Shown here: in pieces, positions 16,274 to 25,500 of the stretch
Layout of the letters: each line of letters opens with the position of its first letter
Position numbering within the stretch: position 1 is the first letter of the stretch
Source: Aldehydirespirator sp965220345
GTDB lineage: Bacteria; Actinomycetota; Acidimicrobiia; Acidimicrobiales; Aldehydirespiratoraceae
Reading direction: 5' to 3'
Length of the DNA stretch: 64,000 nucleotides
Assembly (NCBI GenBank): GCA_965220345.1
Contig: OZ244822.1
Span: 1,984,001-2,048,000 of the forward strand
Position numbers and translations under genes: made by a program
The notes under the pieces: generated by a model
Seen by the model: only the letters and a program-made list of their open reading frames with translations
What the model was told of the DNA's origin: nothing
The model's database searches: none

Positions 16274-19200
16274 CCATCGTTGAGCATCAACAGTCCGGTA
16301 AGGGTGCGGCTGCGCTTGCTGTGTTCGCGGCGGATCACGGCGAAACTGTGAACGCCGCAGCCAACAAGCCGATGCGGTTACATGACACAGATAGTGTCTG
16401 GTTCGTAGCCAGTGGAGCACTTGACGTGTTTTGCATGGAACAGCACCAAGGCAGGGTTGTTGCAGCAGCCAAACATCTGCTCAGAGCCGAAGCAGGTCGT
16501 CTGGTGTTTGGTCTGCCTGATTTAGACGGCTCACTAACCGTCGTCGCCAAAGGCTTAGCCGACACGCAACTGTTGCGCCTGGACGCAGCCGTGCTTACCG
16601 ATCCCAGCAGCCACACTCAAACTGAGATCGTTGCAGGTGAAATAGCCCAGCAAGCTCACGCTTGGGTTAGTGACATGACAAGCGCAATAGCAGCCGATAT
16701 CGACTACCGCCCTCGCATTACCACTCTCATCACCGTCTCAGATGCCGCTGGGGGAGAGGAGCGATCGTTGCAGGTTGTTGACGGCAGCATTATCGGTGCT
16801 CGCAGTTCTGAAGTGGTTTGGATATCGGCACCATCAGGCACTGACTCTGCCACGCTGCAATATTTGGGCACTGAAGTAGTGCCACAAGCAGTCGACGAAC
16901 GGCGCTGCTGGATACCGCTCACTGCACAGAGTTGGGTGACCGTAACAGCAAGCACCGCAAGCACTGACCGCATGGCACCTAGCCCTGATGACAGCGGAAC
17001 TAGGGCCAGCCGGGCGAAAACTCACAAGCAGCAAAGACTTAGTGTGCTGGCTGCTTCACGGATCGATAGCGCTGAACTGCTTGCGGCTTTGGCCGATTTT
17101 CACGCCATGGTCTTCAGCGCTGAAGCTCTCAACCGGCAACTGCTTCTAGCTGATGAAGCCAACGCCCAAACAGCTCTCGCCACCCACCGTCGACTCGCTG
17201 AAGAACGAGCCCGAACGTTGCTTAACTCGCTCACAGCTGCGCAAGGAGAAGACACCGCTGCACATGACACAGCGCTGATGGCTGTGCTTCAGCGGATCGG
17301 TCGTCACAGCGGCATCAAGTTCCGTCAGCCGCGCCTAGCAGCCACCGCGCCTCCAGCGACTCTCAAGCAAGTGATCGAAGCCTCAGGTTTGCGGGCACGT
17401 CAGGTGCGGCTCAAATCTGAGGATCAATGGTGGCGAAGCGACAGCGGTGCCATGCTGGCATACCAAAAAGACAGCGGCGAGCCTGTGGCGCTGCTGCCAG
17501 CGCTGAGCGGCTATCGCGCTATCAGTGCCGAGGGCCGCTCCTTGCGAGTCACGCAGCGAAGTGCTGAAAAATTGTCACCACAAGCCTGGACGATCTACCC
17601 GAAACTGGCCGATGACCGAGCCGTGACAGCGCGTGACCTGCTGCGGCTGGCGCGCCCCGGCGCTGGCAGCGATCTGACACGCTTCGCTGTGACAGGACTA
17701 GTCGTGGCTTTAATCACTCAGGGTCCCGCAATTGCGTTGGGAATGCTCACCGACTGGGCGTTGCCGTTCGCCCGCAGCGAAGCATTGGGGCAGATACTGG
17801 TGGCTTTGACCGTGATGAGTCTCACAGTGGTGGTTCTGAGCGTGTTCGGTGCGATGTCGCTGCTGCGCCTTGAAGCGCGTGTCGGGGCACGTCTTAGTGC
17901 AGCGGCTTGGGATCGTTTGCTGGCTTTGCCGTTGCCGTTCCTGCGCGACACGCTCTCTGGGGAGTTAGCGGTGCGTATGAGCACTTTCCAGCAGTTGCGT
18001 GACCTGCTCTCGGGTGTAGTGGTGAACGTGTCGGCTTCAGTGATCTTTTTGTTGCCGACTCTGGGAGTGCTGTTTTTTTATGATGTTGTGCTAGCAGCCG
18101 TGGCGCTGGCTATGTCGCTGCTGGCGCTTGTTGTGGTTGCTGGCCTTGGCTTGGCGCAGATCCCTCATCAACGCCGTTGGCATACAGCGGTGCGTGCTTT
18201 GTGGGGTCGGTTGTTGCAGTTCATCGAAGGCATTACCAAGATTCGAGCTAGTGGCGCTGAGTCGGCCGCGTTCGCATCGTGGGCTGATGCATACCGCCAC
18301 AAACAGATCGCTGAGATACGCAGTTCCCGTATAGATGAGCATCTCGCCGCTTTCAGCTCGGCGTATCCGTTCGTGTTCGCTGCGGTGTTGTGCGCTGTAA
18401 CGATCAGCCGCGGCGATGCTGTTGGCGTGGGCGATTTTGCTGTGGTGCTGGCAGCTTCATTCGTTTTATTTGCAGCCGTCGCCAACCTGGGTCATGCTGT
18501 TGATGCGCTGGCCGAAGCATTCACGTCTTATGAGCAGATGACCCCAGTGCTGCAAGCAGTGCCTGAACGTGATGTGGCTGTTCTGGCTTCACCGACCGTC
18601 GTTGAAGGCGATCTTGTGGTGGATCAGGTCAGTTTCCGTTATCGCGCTGATGGTCCTCTGGTGCTTGATGAGGTGACAATGGCAGCCCGTGCAGGTGAGT
18701 TCGTTGCTGTGGTCGGTGGTTCTGGTGCAGGCAAGAGCACCTTGTTGCGGGTCATGCTCGGTCTTGACAGTCCCGAACGCGGAGCAGTGTTTTTTGACGG
18801 TCGCGATCTACGAAACCTTGACAAACGGGCGCTACGTCGCCAGATCGGTTTCGTGCCTCAGGACAGTTCGCTACAGCCGGGCAGCTTGATCGAGAACATA
18901 ATCGGTATGTCCGAAGATCTAACTCTTGAAGATGCTTGGAGAGCGGCGCGCCTCGCCGCGGTTGATCGTGACATCGCCGAGATGCCGATGCAGATGATGA
19001 CCATGGTCGCTGATCGCTCTGGAGTGTTCTCTGGTGGTCAGATTCAACGTATTCGTATTGCTTCGGCGCTGGCGCGTCAGCCTCGCATCGTGATACTTGA
19101 CGAGGCGACCAGCTGGCTTGATTCTCGCAGTCAGGCCGACGTGATGAACAGCATTGAGAGCTTGGGAGTCACTCGCATCGTGATAGCTCATCGGCTTTCC

Positions 19201-19326
19201 ACTATCCGGCGAGCGGATCGGATCTATGTGCTTGACACGGGACGAATAGTGCAAGTCGGCAACTACGAAGAGCTTTTGCAAGCACCGGGCCGCTTCCGTG
19301 AGTTAGTGAGCCGCCAACTGTTGTGA
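16270..19326 (+). CDS. NHLM-type second ABC transporter with large N-terminal domain
   Basis: 1018 residues. Residues 1 to ~470 precede the membrane domain and contain no catalytic C39 Cys; NHLM-system ABC proteins of this class carry such a long N-terminal region, with a cNMP-binding-like start. QVRLKSEDQWWRSDSGAML and the following GEPVALLPALSGYRA resemble the degenerate region ahead of the TMD. Membrane spans lie between ~475 and 760. NBD: Walker A GGSGAGKS (~815), FSGGQIQRIRIA (~919), VILDEATSWLD (~940) and switch His in IVIAHRLSTI. It probably forms a heterodimeric exporter with the preceding peptidase-ABC. The precursor peptide gene follows after 177 bp and has its own promoter. Confidence 0.85.
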   Translation: MTIVEHQQSGKGAAALAVFAADHGETVNAAANKPMRLHDTDSVWFVASGALDVFCMEQHQGRVVAAAKHLLRAEAGRLVFGLPDLDGSLTVVAKGLADTQLLRLDAAVLTDPSSHTQTEIVAGEIAQQAHAWVSDMTSAIAADIDYRPRITTLITVSDAAGGEERSLQVVDGSIIGARSSEVVWISAPSGTDSATLQYLGTEVVPQAVDERRCWIPLTAQSWVTVTASTASTDRMAPSPDDSGTRASRAKTHKQQRLSVLAASRIDSAELLAALADFHAMVFSAEALNRQLLLADEANAQTALATHRRLAEERARTLLNSLTAAQGEDTAAHDTALMAVLQRIGRHSGIKFRQPRLAATAPPATLKQVIEASGLRARQVRLKSEDQWWRSDSGAMLAYQKDSGEPVALLPALSGYRAISAEGRSLRVTQRSAEKLSPQAWTIYPKLADDRAVTARDLLRLARPGAGSDLTRFAVTGLVVALITQGPAIALGMLTDWALPFARSEALGQILVALTVMSLTVVVLSVFGAMSLLRLEARVGARLSAAAWDRLLALPLPFLRDTLSGELAVRMSTFQQLRDLLSGVVVNVSASVIFLLPTLGVLFFYDVVLAAVALAMSLLALVVVAGLGLAQIPHQRRWHTAVRALWGRLLQFIEGITKIRASGAESAAFASWADAYRHKQIAEIRSSRIDEHLAAFSSAYPFVFAAVLCAVTISRGDAVGVGDFAVVLAASFVLFAAVANLGHAVDALAEAFTSYEQMTPVLQAVPERDVAVLASPTVVEGDLVVDQVSFRYRADGPLVLDEVTMAARAGEFVAVVGGSGAGKSTLLRVMLGLDSPERGAVFFDGRDLRNLDKRALRRQIGFVPQDSSLQPGSLIENIIGMSEDLTLEDAWRAARLAAVDRDIAEMPMQMMTMVADRSGVFSGGQIQRIRIASALARQPRIVILDEATSWLDSRSQADVMNSIESLGVTRIVIAHRLSTIRRADRIYVLDTGRIVQVGNYEELLQAPGRFRELVSRQLL

Positions 19327-19383
19327 GACCCCGGTCCCGGCTGGTTCCAGGAGCAAGGTGTCGGGCACCTGTGACCCAGTGAC

Positions 19384-19426
19384 CAAAGGGTGGTACTTGC
19401 ACCTTTGCTTGCCTGGTTGCTACGCT
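19384..19426 (+). promoter_or_regulatory. Promoter with overlapping inverted repeat for the precursor peptide
   Basis: TTGCAC (19397-19402), an 18-bp spacer and TACGCT (19421-19426) form a plausible housekeeping promoter about 80 bp upstream of the peptide ATG. An inverted repeat CAAAGG (19384-19389) / CCTTTG (19402-19407) overlaps the -35 box, a good place for a repressor. The resulting leader (~70 nt) would carry an SD (gaaagga, 19489-19495) 8 bases before the ATG. Confidence 0.5.
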
Positions 19427-19503
19427 GCTTTGTCGCAGTGCCAGAATGCACTGCTCGGGCGATGAACCCGATCTGGTAACCGGCCCTAGAAAGGACCAGC
19501 TAA

Positions 19504-19677
19504 ATGAGCAACAACACTGCATCTGAAGCCAGCCAGCGTGAACTGACTGAAGATGAACTCAACGAAGTGCGAGGCGGTCGCGGCGGTCGTGACACGAGAG
19601 CAAGAGGCAGCAACGAGAGGTCCTACAACCGCAGCCAGTACCGCAACGATCCTGACTCGCCAAGCAAATCCCGCTAA
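19504..19677 (+). CDS. Double-glycine leader precursor peptide, Arg-rich core
   Basis: 57 residues, ATG start with a clear SD (gaaagga, 8-base spacing). The N-terminal 25 residues form a classic leader ending ELTEDELNEVRGG, with the acidic/hydrophobic pattern and Gly-Gly that C39 peptidases recognise. Cleavage after Gly25 would release a 32-residue core beginning RGGRDTRARG and ending SPSKSR. A second Gly-Gly at 27-28 is an alternative cut site. The core has eight Arg, many Asn/Ser/Tyr and no Cys, so it cannot form disulfides, lanthionines or thiazoles from Cys. It directly follows the exporter genes and ends at a strong hairpin terminator. It is probably a bacteriocin, signal or other secreted peptide. 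No modifying enzyme is adjacent. The function is unknown. Confidence 0.8.
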   Translation: MSNNTASEASQRELTEDELNEVRGGRGGRDTRARGSNERSYNRSQYRNDPDSPSKSR

Positions 19678-19698
19678 CTAAGTTCTGACCTAACTAAT

Positions 19699-19732
19699 CA
19701 GTAACCGGCCCGATTTAGCGGGCCGGTTACTG
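19699..19732. terminator. Strong hairpin, likely bidirectional terminator
   Basis: A perfect 14-bp stem (19699-19712 with 19719-19732) encloses the loop atttag; the arms include GTAACCGGCCCG. It lies 22 bp after the precursor peptide stop and 67 bp before the end of convergent serC. There is no U-tract, so it would be a U-less actinobacterial-type terminator. Confidence 0.8.
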
Positions 19733-19798
19733 TCGCGCTTGTGGATGACTGAGCCTGTTAGCTGAGAGCGAGGGGCATTGGTCAAAGCCGGGTGAGTC

Positions 19799-20968
19799 TC
19801 AGATGATTAGGCGTTCGGCTATGTGGTCTATGCATCTGGTTAAAGCTTCAACATCGGCGGGTTCCACCGCAGGAAAAAGTCCGATACGTAGCTGGTTGCG
19901 ACCCAGTTTGCGGTAACCGTCAGTGTCAACGATGCCGTTAGCTCGCAGCACAGCGCTGATTTCGTCTGCGCTGATGCGATCATCGAAGTCAATGGTGGCA
20001 ACCACTCGGCTGCGGGCTGTTTCGTCAACAACGAAAGGCGCAGCTACTTCGCTGGCTTGTGCCCAGCCGTAAATGATTTCAGCGGAGCGGTCGCAGCGTG
20101 ATGCTGCCCATTCCAAGCCGCCGTTGTTGTTGATCCAGTCCACTTGCTGCACAGTCAAAAACACTGTTGCTAAAGCTGGCGTGTTGTAGGTCTGGTCTTT
20201 GCGGGAGTTATCAAGCGTCAGCTTGAGATCCAAAAACGCTGGAGTCCAGCGACCCGAAGCCGAGATGCGCTCGACTCGTTCGATAGCTGCAGGCGAAAAC
20301 AACGCGATCCATAAACCTCCGTCGCTGGAAAGAGCTTTTTGCGGCGCAAAATAATAGACATCGCAGTTGCTTGCGTTGAAGCGCAATCCGCCTGCTGCGG
20401 AAGTGGCATCTACTAGCACTAGCGCCTCGTTGTCGCTGCTGTCGCTGGCTTTGTTGTCCCCGTTGGGGCGCTGCACTTTCAGCATCACGCCTGTTGATGT
20501 TTCGTTGTGGGGATAGCAGTAGGCATCAACTCCGTCCACGGCTTCGAGTCGGGGAGCGGTGCCGAAGTCGCCGAGCCGCACTGACGGTGCCTCAAGATGC
20601 GGTGCGGTCTCGATGACTGTCACAAATTTTGAGCTGAACTCACCGAGTGATAGATGATGGCTGCGCTTGTTGATAAGCCCGAAACTCGCAGCATCCCAAA
20701 AGGCGGTTGCGCCGCCGTTGCCGAGCACTACTTCGTAATCGTCGGGCGCGCCGAGAAGCTGCGCTATCCCGGTACGTAGCTGAGCCACCACTTCGCGTAC
20801 GCCGCTTTTGCGGTGACTAGTGCCGAGATAATCCACGGCACGTTGTGCTAGGGCTCGAGCCGCTTCGGGTCGGAACTTGGACGGCCCGCTGCCGAAACGG
20901 CCGTCGCTTGGCAAAAGCTCAGCCGGAATAGTGATCGTGCTGAGATTTTTGGCATTCGTATCAGTCAT
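19799..20968 (-). CDS. serC: Phosphoserine aminotransferase
   Basis: 389 residues from the ATG at 20968 (MTDTNAKNLST); the frame is open further upstream but runs into the 33-bp repeat, so that extension is rejected. Family features: LPSDGRFGSGPSKFRPEAA near the N-terminus, YLGTSHRKSGVREVV, VLGNGGATAFWDAA, and the PLP lysine in YFAPQKALSSDGG. The form is the mycobacterial/actinobacterial type rather than the E. coli type. It converts 3-phosphohydroxypyruvate and glutamate to phosphoserine in serine biosynthesis (also usable in the pyridoxine route). Convergent with the precursor peptide gene. Confidence 0.93.
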   Translation of the reverse strand: MTDTNAKNLSTITIPAELLPSDGRFGSGPSKFRPEAARALAQRAVDYLGTSHRKSGVREVVAQLRTGIAQLLGAPDDYEVVLGNGGATAFWDAASFGLINKRSHHLSLGEFSSKFVTVIETAPHLEAPSVRLGDFGTAPRLEAVDGVDAYCYPHNETSTGVMLKVQRPNGDNKASDSSDNEALVLVDATSAAGGLRFNASNCDVYYFAPQKALSSDGGLWIALFSPAAIERVERISASGRWTPAFLDLKLTLDNSRKDQTYNTPALATVFLTVQQVDWINNNGGLEWAASRCDRSAEIIYGWAQASEVAAPFVVDETARSRVVATIDFDDRISADEISAVLRANGIVDTDGYRKLGRNQLRIGLFPAVEPADVEALTRCIDHIAERLII

Positions 20969-21028
20969 TGCCAATATTCTGGCAGCCGAGCCCCCGCACT
21001 CCAAGCAACCCAGCTGTTGAGTGCTCAA

Positions 21029-21061
21029 AGCATGGGCATCCACACCCCATGTCACAGTGCC
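21029..21061. repeat. 33-bp repeat, copy 1 (upstream of methyltransferase)
   Basis: Matches 22383-22415 in the same orientation at 31 of 33 positions. It has an internal inverted motif, CATGGG and CCCATG around catccacac. It lies 60 bp upstream of serC and about 150 bp upstream of the methyltransferase. Confidence 0.85.
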
Positions 21062-21071
21062 TCGCTACCGT

Positions 21072-21215
21072 ATGTTCATGGCCGGTTATGCACAAGACGA
21101 GCGCTTGCGTTGCCACCACTGCGCCCTCCGCAAGAGTGCGGCACGGCGCGTGTTGAAACTTCAGTACCAGCACTATGGACAAACGATCTGCCATGGAGAT
21201 CGAGGTGCGCCATGA
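21072..21215 (+). CDS. Possible short upstream ORF coupled to the methyltransferase
   Basis: 47 residues if started at the ATG at 21072, with another ATG at 21078. It contains RCHHCAL (a CxxC) and a basic stretch KSAARR. Its stop overlaps the methyltransferase start as ATGA, the usual coupling pattern in this genome, which is the main reason to list it. It is not a helix-turn-helix C protein and resembles nothing I know. It could be chance. Confidence 0.25.
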   Translation: MFMAGYAQDERLRCHHCALRKSAARRVLKLQYQHYGQTICHGDRGAP

Positions 21216-22117
21216 GCATCACGACCGTGGATCTGTTCAGCGGATGCGGAGGCCTTTCGGCTGGGTTAAAAGCCGCTGGCATTCAAGTCGTTGAAGCGTA
21301 TTACTGCTGGGCTCAAGCGCTTGATACTTACCGCCGCAATCTTGGCGATCACGCCGTCAACTGTGACCTGTCCGACACTGGCGCTGCGGTGGAGCGGATC
21401 TTTGATGTGGGCCCGGACTTGATCGTTGGCGCGCCGCCCTGCCAAGATTTCTCAACTGCTGGCAACCGTGTTGAGGGTAAGCAGGCCAACCTCACCACAG
21501 CATTTTCTCAAATCGTTTGCGAGTATCAGCCAGTTGCGTTCTTGATGGAGAATGTGCCCCAGGTCCGCAAGAGCCTTGCCTACGAACAGATGCGTCACAA
21601 TGTGACCGAAGCCGGATACTCGCTGGTGGAGACAGTTCTTGACGCAAGCCGCTTTGGGGTTCCGCAGTTGCGTCGCAGGTTCTTCGCGTTTGGGTACCTG
21701 GGCAATAGTGATACTGGTCTGAGATTCTCTGCTGGGATTGATGCTCGCCAGACATCTCAACGCCTTACTGTCAAGCAGTATTTGGGTGATGAGATCAAGA
21801 TAGAGTTTTACTACCGCCATCCCCGCAACTACAACCGTCGAGCGGTGTTCAGTGTGAATGAACCTTCGCCCACAATAAGAGGGGTGAACCGGCCTGTGCC
21901 ACCGAACTACCCTGGCAATCATCTTGATAGCGTGTCACCCTCTGAAGTGCGTCCTTTGACTACGAAGGAACGTAGCCGTATACAGACCTTCCCCATTGAC
22001 TGGGAGTGGTGCGGCACCGACCGAAACGCTGATACCGAGTTGCAGATCGGTAACGCTGTACCAGTTCAACTCGCGACCCATGTGGGGGCTGCGATCTATG
22101 ATGCCGTCGATAGATAA
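21212..22117 (+). CDS. C5-cytosine DNA methyltransferase (M.HgiDI-like)
   Basis: 301 residues from the ATG at 21212 (SITTVDLFSGCGGL), preceded by a Gly/Ala-rich SD (ggagatcgagg). Motif I DLFSGCGG, motif IV with catalytic Cys77 in GAPPCQDFS, motif VI FLMENVP, motif VIII region FGVPQLRRRFFAFG, and motif X GNAVPVQLA are all present. The target-recognition segment is short. The restriction enzyme remnant that overlaps its 3' end belongs to the HindVP/HgiDI family, so methylation of GRCGYC is a reasonable inference. It appears intact and would now be an orphan methyltransferase, or serve the helicase encoded downstream. Confidence 0.9.
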   Translation: MSITTVDLFSGCGGLSAGLKAAGIQVVEAYYCWAQALDTYRRNLGDHAVNCDLSDTGAAVERIFDVGPDLIVGAPPCQDFSTAGNRVEGKQANLTTAFSQIVCEYQPVAFLMENVPQVRKSLAYEQMRHNVTEAGYSLVETVLDASRFGVPQLRRRFFAFGYLGNSDTGLRFSAGIDARQTSQRLTVKQYLGDEIKIEFYYRHPRNYNRRAVFSVNEPSPTIRGVNRPVPPNYPGNHLDSVSPSEVRPLTTKERSRIQTFPIDWEWCGTDRNADTELQIGNAVPVQLATHVGAAIYDAVDR

Positions 22118-22366
22118 TCCTTCGCTCTACGGGATTACCCAAGACAACTCAACGCGCTCTGGCTCTGAACTCTGGGGCAAGAATCAGTTCAACTCAACGT
22201 TTCCGTTAGCACTTTGCTTGTTCATGCGTGACCGTGAGCACGCTCCAGTTGCGGTCATCAAGCGCGAAGCGTCTTGCCTGAATTGGTGACGGGAGGAGGC
22301 GAACGTGAACTCAAGCCCGAACGCCGGTTTGATGCAGCAGTTGTCGCTTACATGATCCAAAAGTAA
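22098..22366 (+). pseudogene. Remnant of a HindVP-type restriction endonuclease
   Basis: An ATG at 22098 overlaps the methyltransferase end by 20 bases and codes for 63 residues with DNPSLYGITQDNSTRSGSEL then WGKNQFNSTFPLALCLFMRD. I recognise this as the conserved start of HindVP/HgiDI-type enzymes, which are over 300 residues long. The frame stops at 22287-22289. A second frame from ~22286 to the TAA at 22364-22366 reads GGERELKPERRFDAAVVAYM, like the C-terminal end of the same family. The ~250 residues between are missing, so this is an internally deleted, inactive gene. The 33-bp repeat copy 2 follows 17 bp later. Confidence 0.65.
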
Positions 22367-22382
22367 ATACCACCACGTTCGC

Positions 22383-22415
22383 AGCATGAGCATCCACACC
22401 CCATGTCACCGTGCC
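22383..22415. repeat. 33-bp repeat, copy 2 (upstream of PLD-helicase)
   Basis: 31/33 identical to 21029-21061, same orientation. Together the copies bracket the methyltransferase and the restriction enzyme remnant. This copy is followed by an AT-rich gtagaataatattc, a possible -10 region for the helicase gene 92 bp downstream. Confidence 0.85.
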
Positions 22416-22506
22416 GTAGAATAATATTCGAAACCAGTTCCGTAGATCGGACTGTTGTAGCCACTGCGAGCCACCGATGAGTAGAACCGATGCGTAGCGC
22501 TGGTGA

Positions 22507-25500
22507 GTGGTAACGGTGAGTAGCGCTGGGGCTAAGCCGGAGCTGGCGGTCAATCAGCATGGCAGCACTGTTGCTGACGCGCTCAACGGGTTTATTGGTC
22601 ATGCCGCTGACGGGTTCGCCCATGATGTGAGCCTTGACATTGCTACTGCCTATTTCAATGTGGGTGGTTATTCGCTGCTGGCGGACTCGCTTGACAAGCT
22701 GCACAGCGTGCGGTTGTTGCTTGGTGCTGAGCCCGGCCCGCCCGAACAACGAACCCGAGCGTTGCGTAAAGAGCCAGCCAACTCTGCCCGCGCCCGTTTG
22801 CACCGTGTTGGCGGCCTTCTCGCAGAACATGAGCAGGCGATCACAGTTGACCGTGACTTGCTCGGCTTCACCCATGAAGCAGATGCATCAGCCCGCCGAC
22901 TCGTTGAATGGCTGCGCTCAGGCAAAGTGCAGGTTCGTCGCCTCGAAGACCGCTTCTTGCACGGCAAAGCGTTCGTGGTAGCAACCCACGGCCATGGCGT
23001 GGTGTCAGGATCATCGAACTTCACTCGGGCAGGGCTGTCCACCAACCTCGAACTCAACCTGGGCAACTACACACCTCACACAGTGTCGGCTGTAGCAGGG
23101 TGGTTCGACGAGCTATGGGACGCAGCAGCCGATTACGACCTTGCTGCGTTGTTCGAGCCCCGCTTTGAGGAGCACTCTCCCCAGCTCATCTATATGCGAA
23201 TGCTTTGGGAGCGTTACCGTGCCGACCTAGTCGACGAAGACTCTGCCGAAGAACCGCGCTCAACTATCGAGTTGACATCGTTCCAAAAAGACGGATTATT
23301 GCGGGCCCGCAATCTGCTTGAAGAGTTCAACGGGGTGCTGATCGCCGATGAAGTGGGTCTCGGCAAGACCTACTTCGCGGGCAAGCTCATCGAAGAGGCT
23401 GCAATCGGGCGGCGCCAGAACGTGCTTGTGGTCTGTCCGGCGGCTCTTCGGGACGGCCCTTGGAGAATCTTCGAGCAGCAATACAACCTGCCGATGACGC
23501 TGATCTCATATGAACAACTGCTCGCAGACCCGCAGCTCAACCCAGAGCGTGCCGAGCGAGAAAAAGAAGCGGGCAGGTTCGTTGAGTCTCATCTGCCCAT
23601 CAATTACCAAAAATATGCGCTGGTGGTGGTGGACGAAGCACACAATCTCCGCAACCCTTCAACCGAGCGGGCCGCAGCGCTGCGCCGACTGCTAGCCGGA
23701 CTGCCGCCCAAGCAGCTGGTTCTGCTAACCGCCACGCCGGTCAACAACAGTTTGATGGACCTCTACCATCTGCTCGGATACTTTCTGCGCAACGACGGCA
23801 TCTTCGCTGCTCAAGGCATCCGCTCGCTGCGTGATCACTTCGAGGAAGCGATGAAGAAAGAACCCGGCAGCCTGTCACCGCATCACCTATTCGATGTGAT
23901 CGACACGGTAGCAGTGCGACGCACACGGTCATATGTCAAAAAGCATTACGCCAACGACACGATCCGCGTTGACGGTATTGATCAGCAGATCGTGTTCCCC
24001 ACGCCCAAAGTACACAAAGTCACTTACGACATGGATGCAGTTCTGCCAGGCTTCTTCGATGATCTAGCCGCTGCGATCAATCCCGACACCAACCCCGATC
24101 ATGATGAGCGAGCTTTGACATTGGCGCGTTATGTGCCGTCAAACTATCTGACAGGCAGCGATCCCGAGTCTTATGAACTGAAACTTGCCGGGCTGCTTCG
24201 CTCCAGCATTTTGAAGCGCTTCGAGTCGTCACCGCACGCCTTCGCGTTGACATGTGAGCGCATGTCGCGAGGCTGCGAAGCTTTCGCTGAAATCGCTGAG
24301 ACTCAAAGCAAAGTCGCTACTGGAGGTGCCATAGCCGACTGGGCCAGCACCGACTCTGACGAACTGCAAGAGATCGACAAATACCGAGATGCATTACTAG
24401 AAGGTCTTGAAGATGCCGCAGGTTATGACCTTGCTCGGATGGTATCCCATGCTCGACGCGACCGTGATCTGCTAGCAGGCTTCGCTGCTAAAGCCCGCAC
24501 CGTAACCCGTCACAGCGACCCCACGCTGAAAGCTCTCGCTAATGAACTGGCTGAGATTGCTGCACAAGCCCATGACGAAGGCATCGGTGCTAGTGATGAA
24601 CGCAACAAACGCAAAGTGCTGGTGTTCTCCTACTTCGCTGACACTGTGGACTGGATCTTTGAATTCTTGGAAGATCAAGTGCAGAGCGATGACCGCCTTG
24701 CTGTTTACCGGGGGCGGATTACGAAGTACAGCGGCTCGGCGACGACAAGGAATCCGGCGGTGGAGTTCGCTCCCGAGACTGCTGCCGTCGGCGCTGCTGA
24801 TTCACAAGACCGCTACGACATTTTGGTTGCTACCGACGTGCTCGCGGAAGGTCTCAACCTTCAGCAGGCTCGCCACATCATCAACTATGACCTGCCGTGG
24901 AACCCGATGCGCTTAGTGCAGCGCCATGGACGCATCGACCGTATCGGGTCGAAACATCGAGAAGTGTTCCTGCGTTGTGTGTTCCCCGATGAGCGTCTTG
25001 ATGAACTGCTTCGCTTAGAGGAACGGCTTAATCACAAGATCGCTCAGGTGGCGGCTTCGGTAGGTGTGGGGCAGGTGATTCCAGACCAGAAGCGACAACT
25101 CGAACTCAACTTCACTGAGACTCGCGCCGAGATCGAACGCCTGCGCGCCGAGGATGCCACGATCTTCGTTCAGGCTGGCACAGAACTAGACGCTCAATCC
25201 GGCGAAGAGTTCAGAGCCGAACTTCGCCGTGCTCTGCAAGACCCAGATATCGCCCGAACCGTGAAAGGGTTGCCGTGGGGCACCGGCTCAGGCATGAGCA
25301 GTGCTGCTGATGCGGCTGGTTATGTGTTCTGTGTCCGAGTCGGTGACGACCCAAAGCCGCAGTTCCGGTTCGTGTCTCAGAGCGGAGCGATCACCGACGA
25401 CACTCTTGAGTGTTTGTGGCGGGCCCGACCGCCAGAGGGTTTCGACACGCCTAGAGTGCTTGCCGATGCGACTGCTGCTGGGGTGTTTGATGCTTGGGCT

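Noticed and set aside
19327..19380. Second precursor peptide between the exporter and the listed one
   Set aside because: No frame with a start, SD and Gly-Gly leader was found there.
20969..21055. N-terminal extension of serC
   Set aside because: It would translate the 33-bp repeat; family members start near the ATG at 20968.
22311..22875. Minus-strand frames over the 33-bp repeat and the helicase start
   Set aside because: They read VTWGVDAHA or DMGCGC from the repeat and then run antisense to the PLD domain; shadows.
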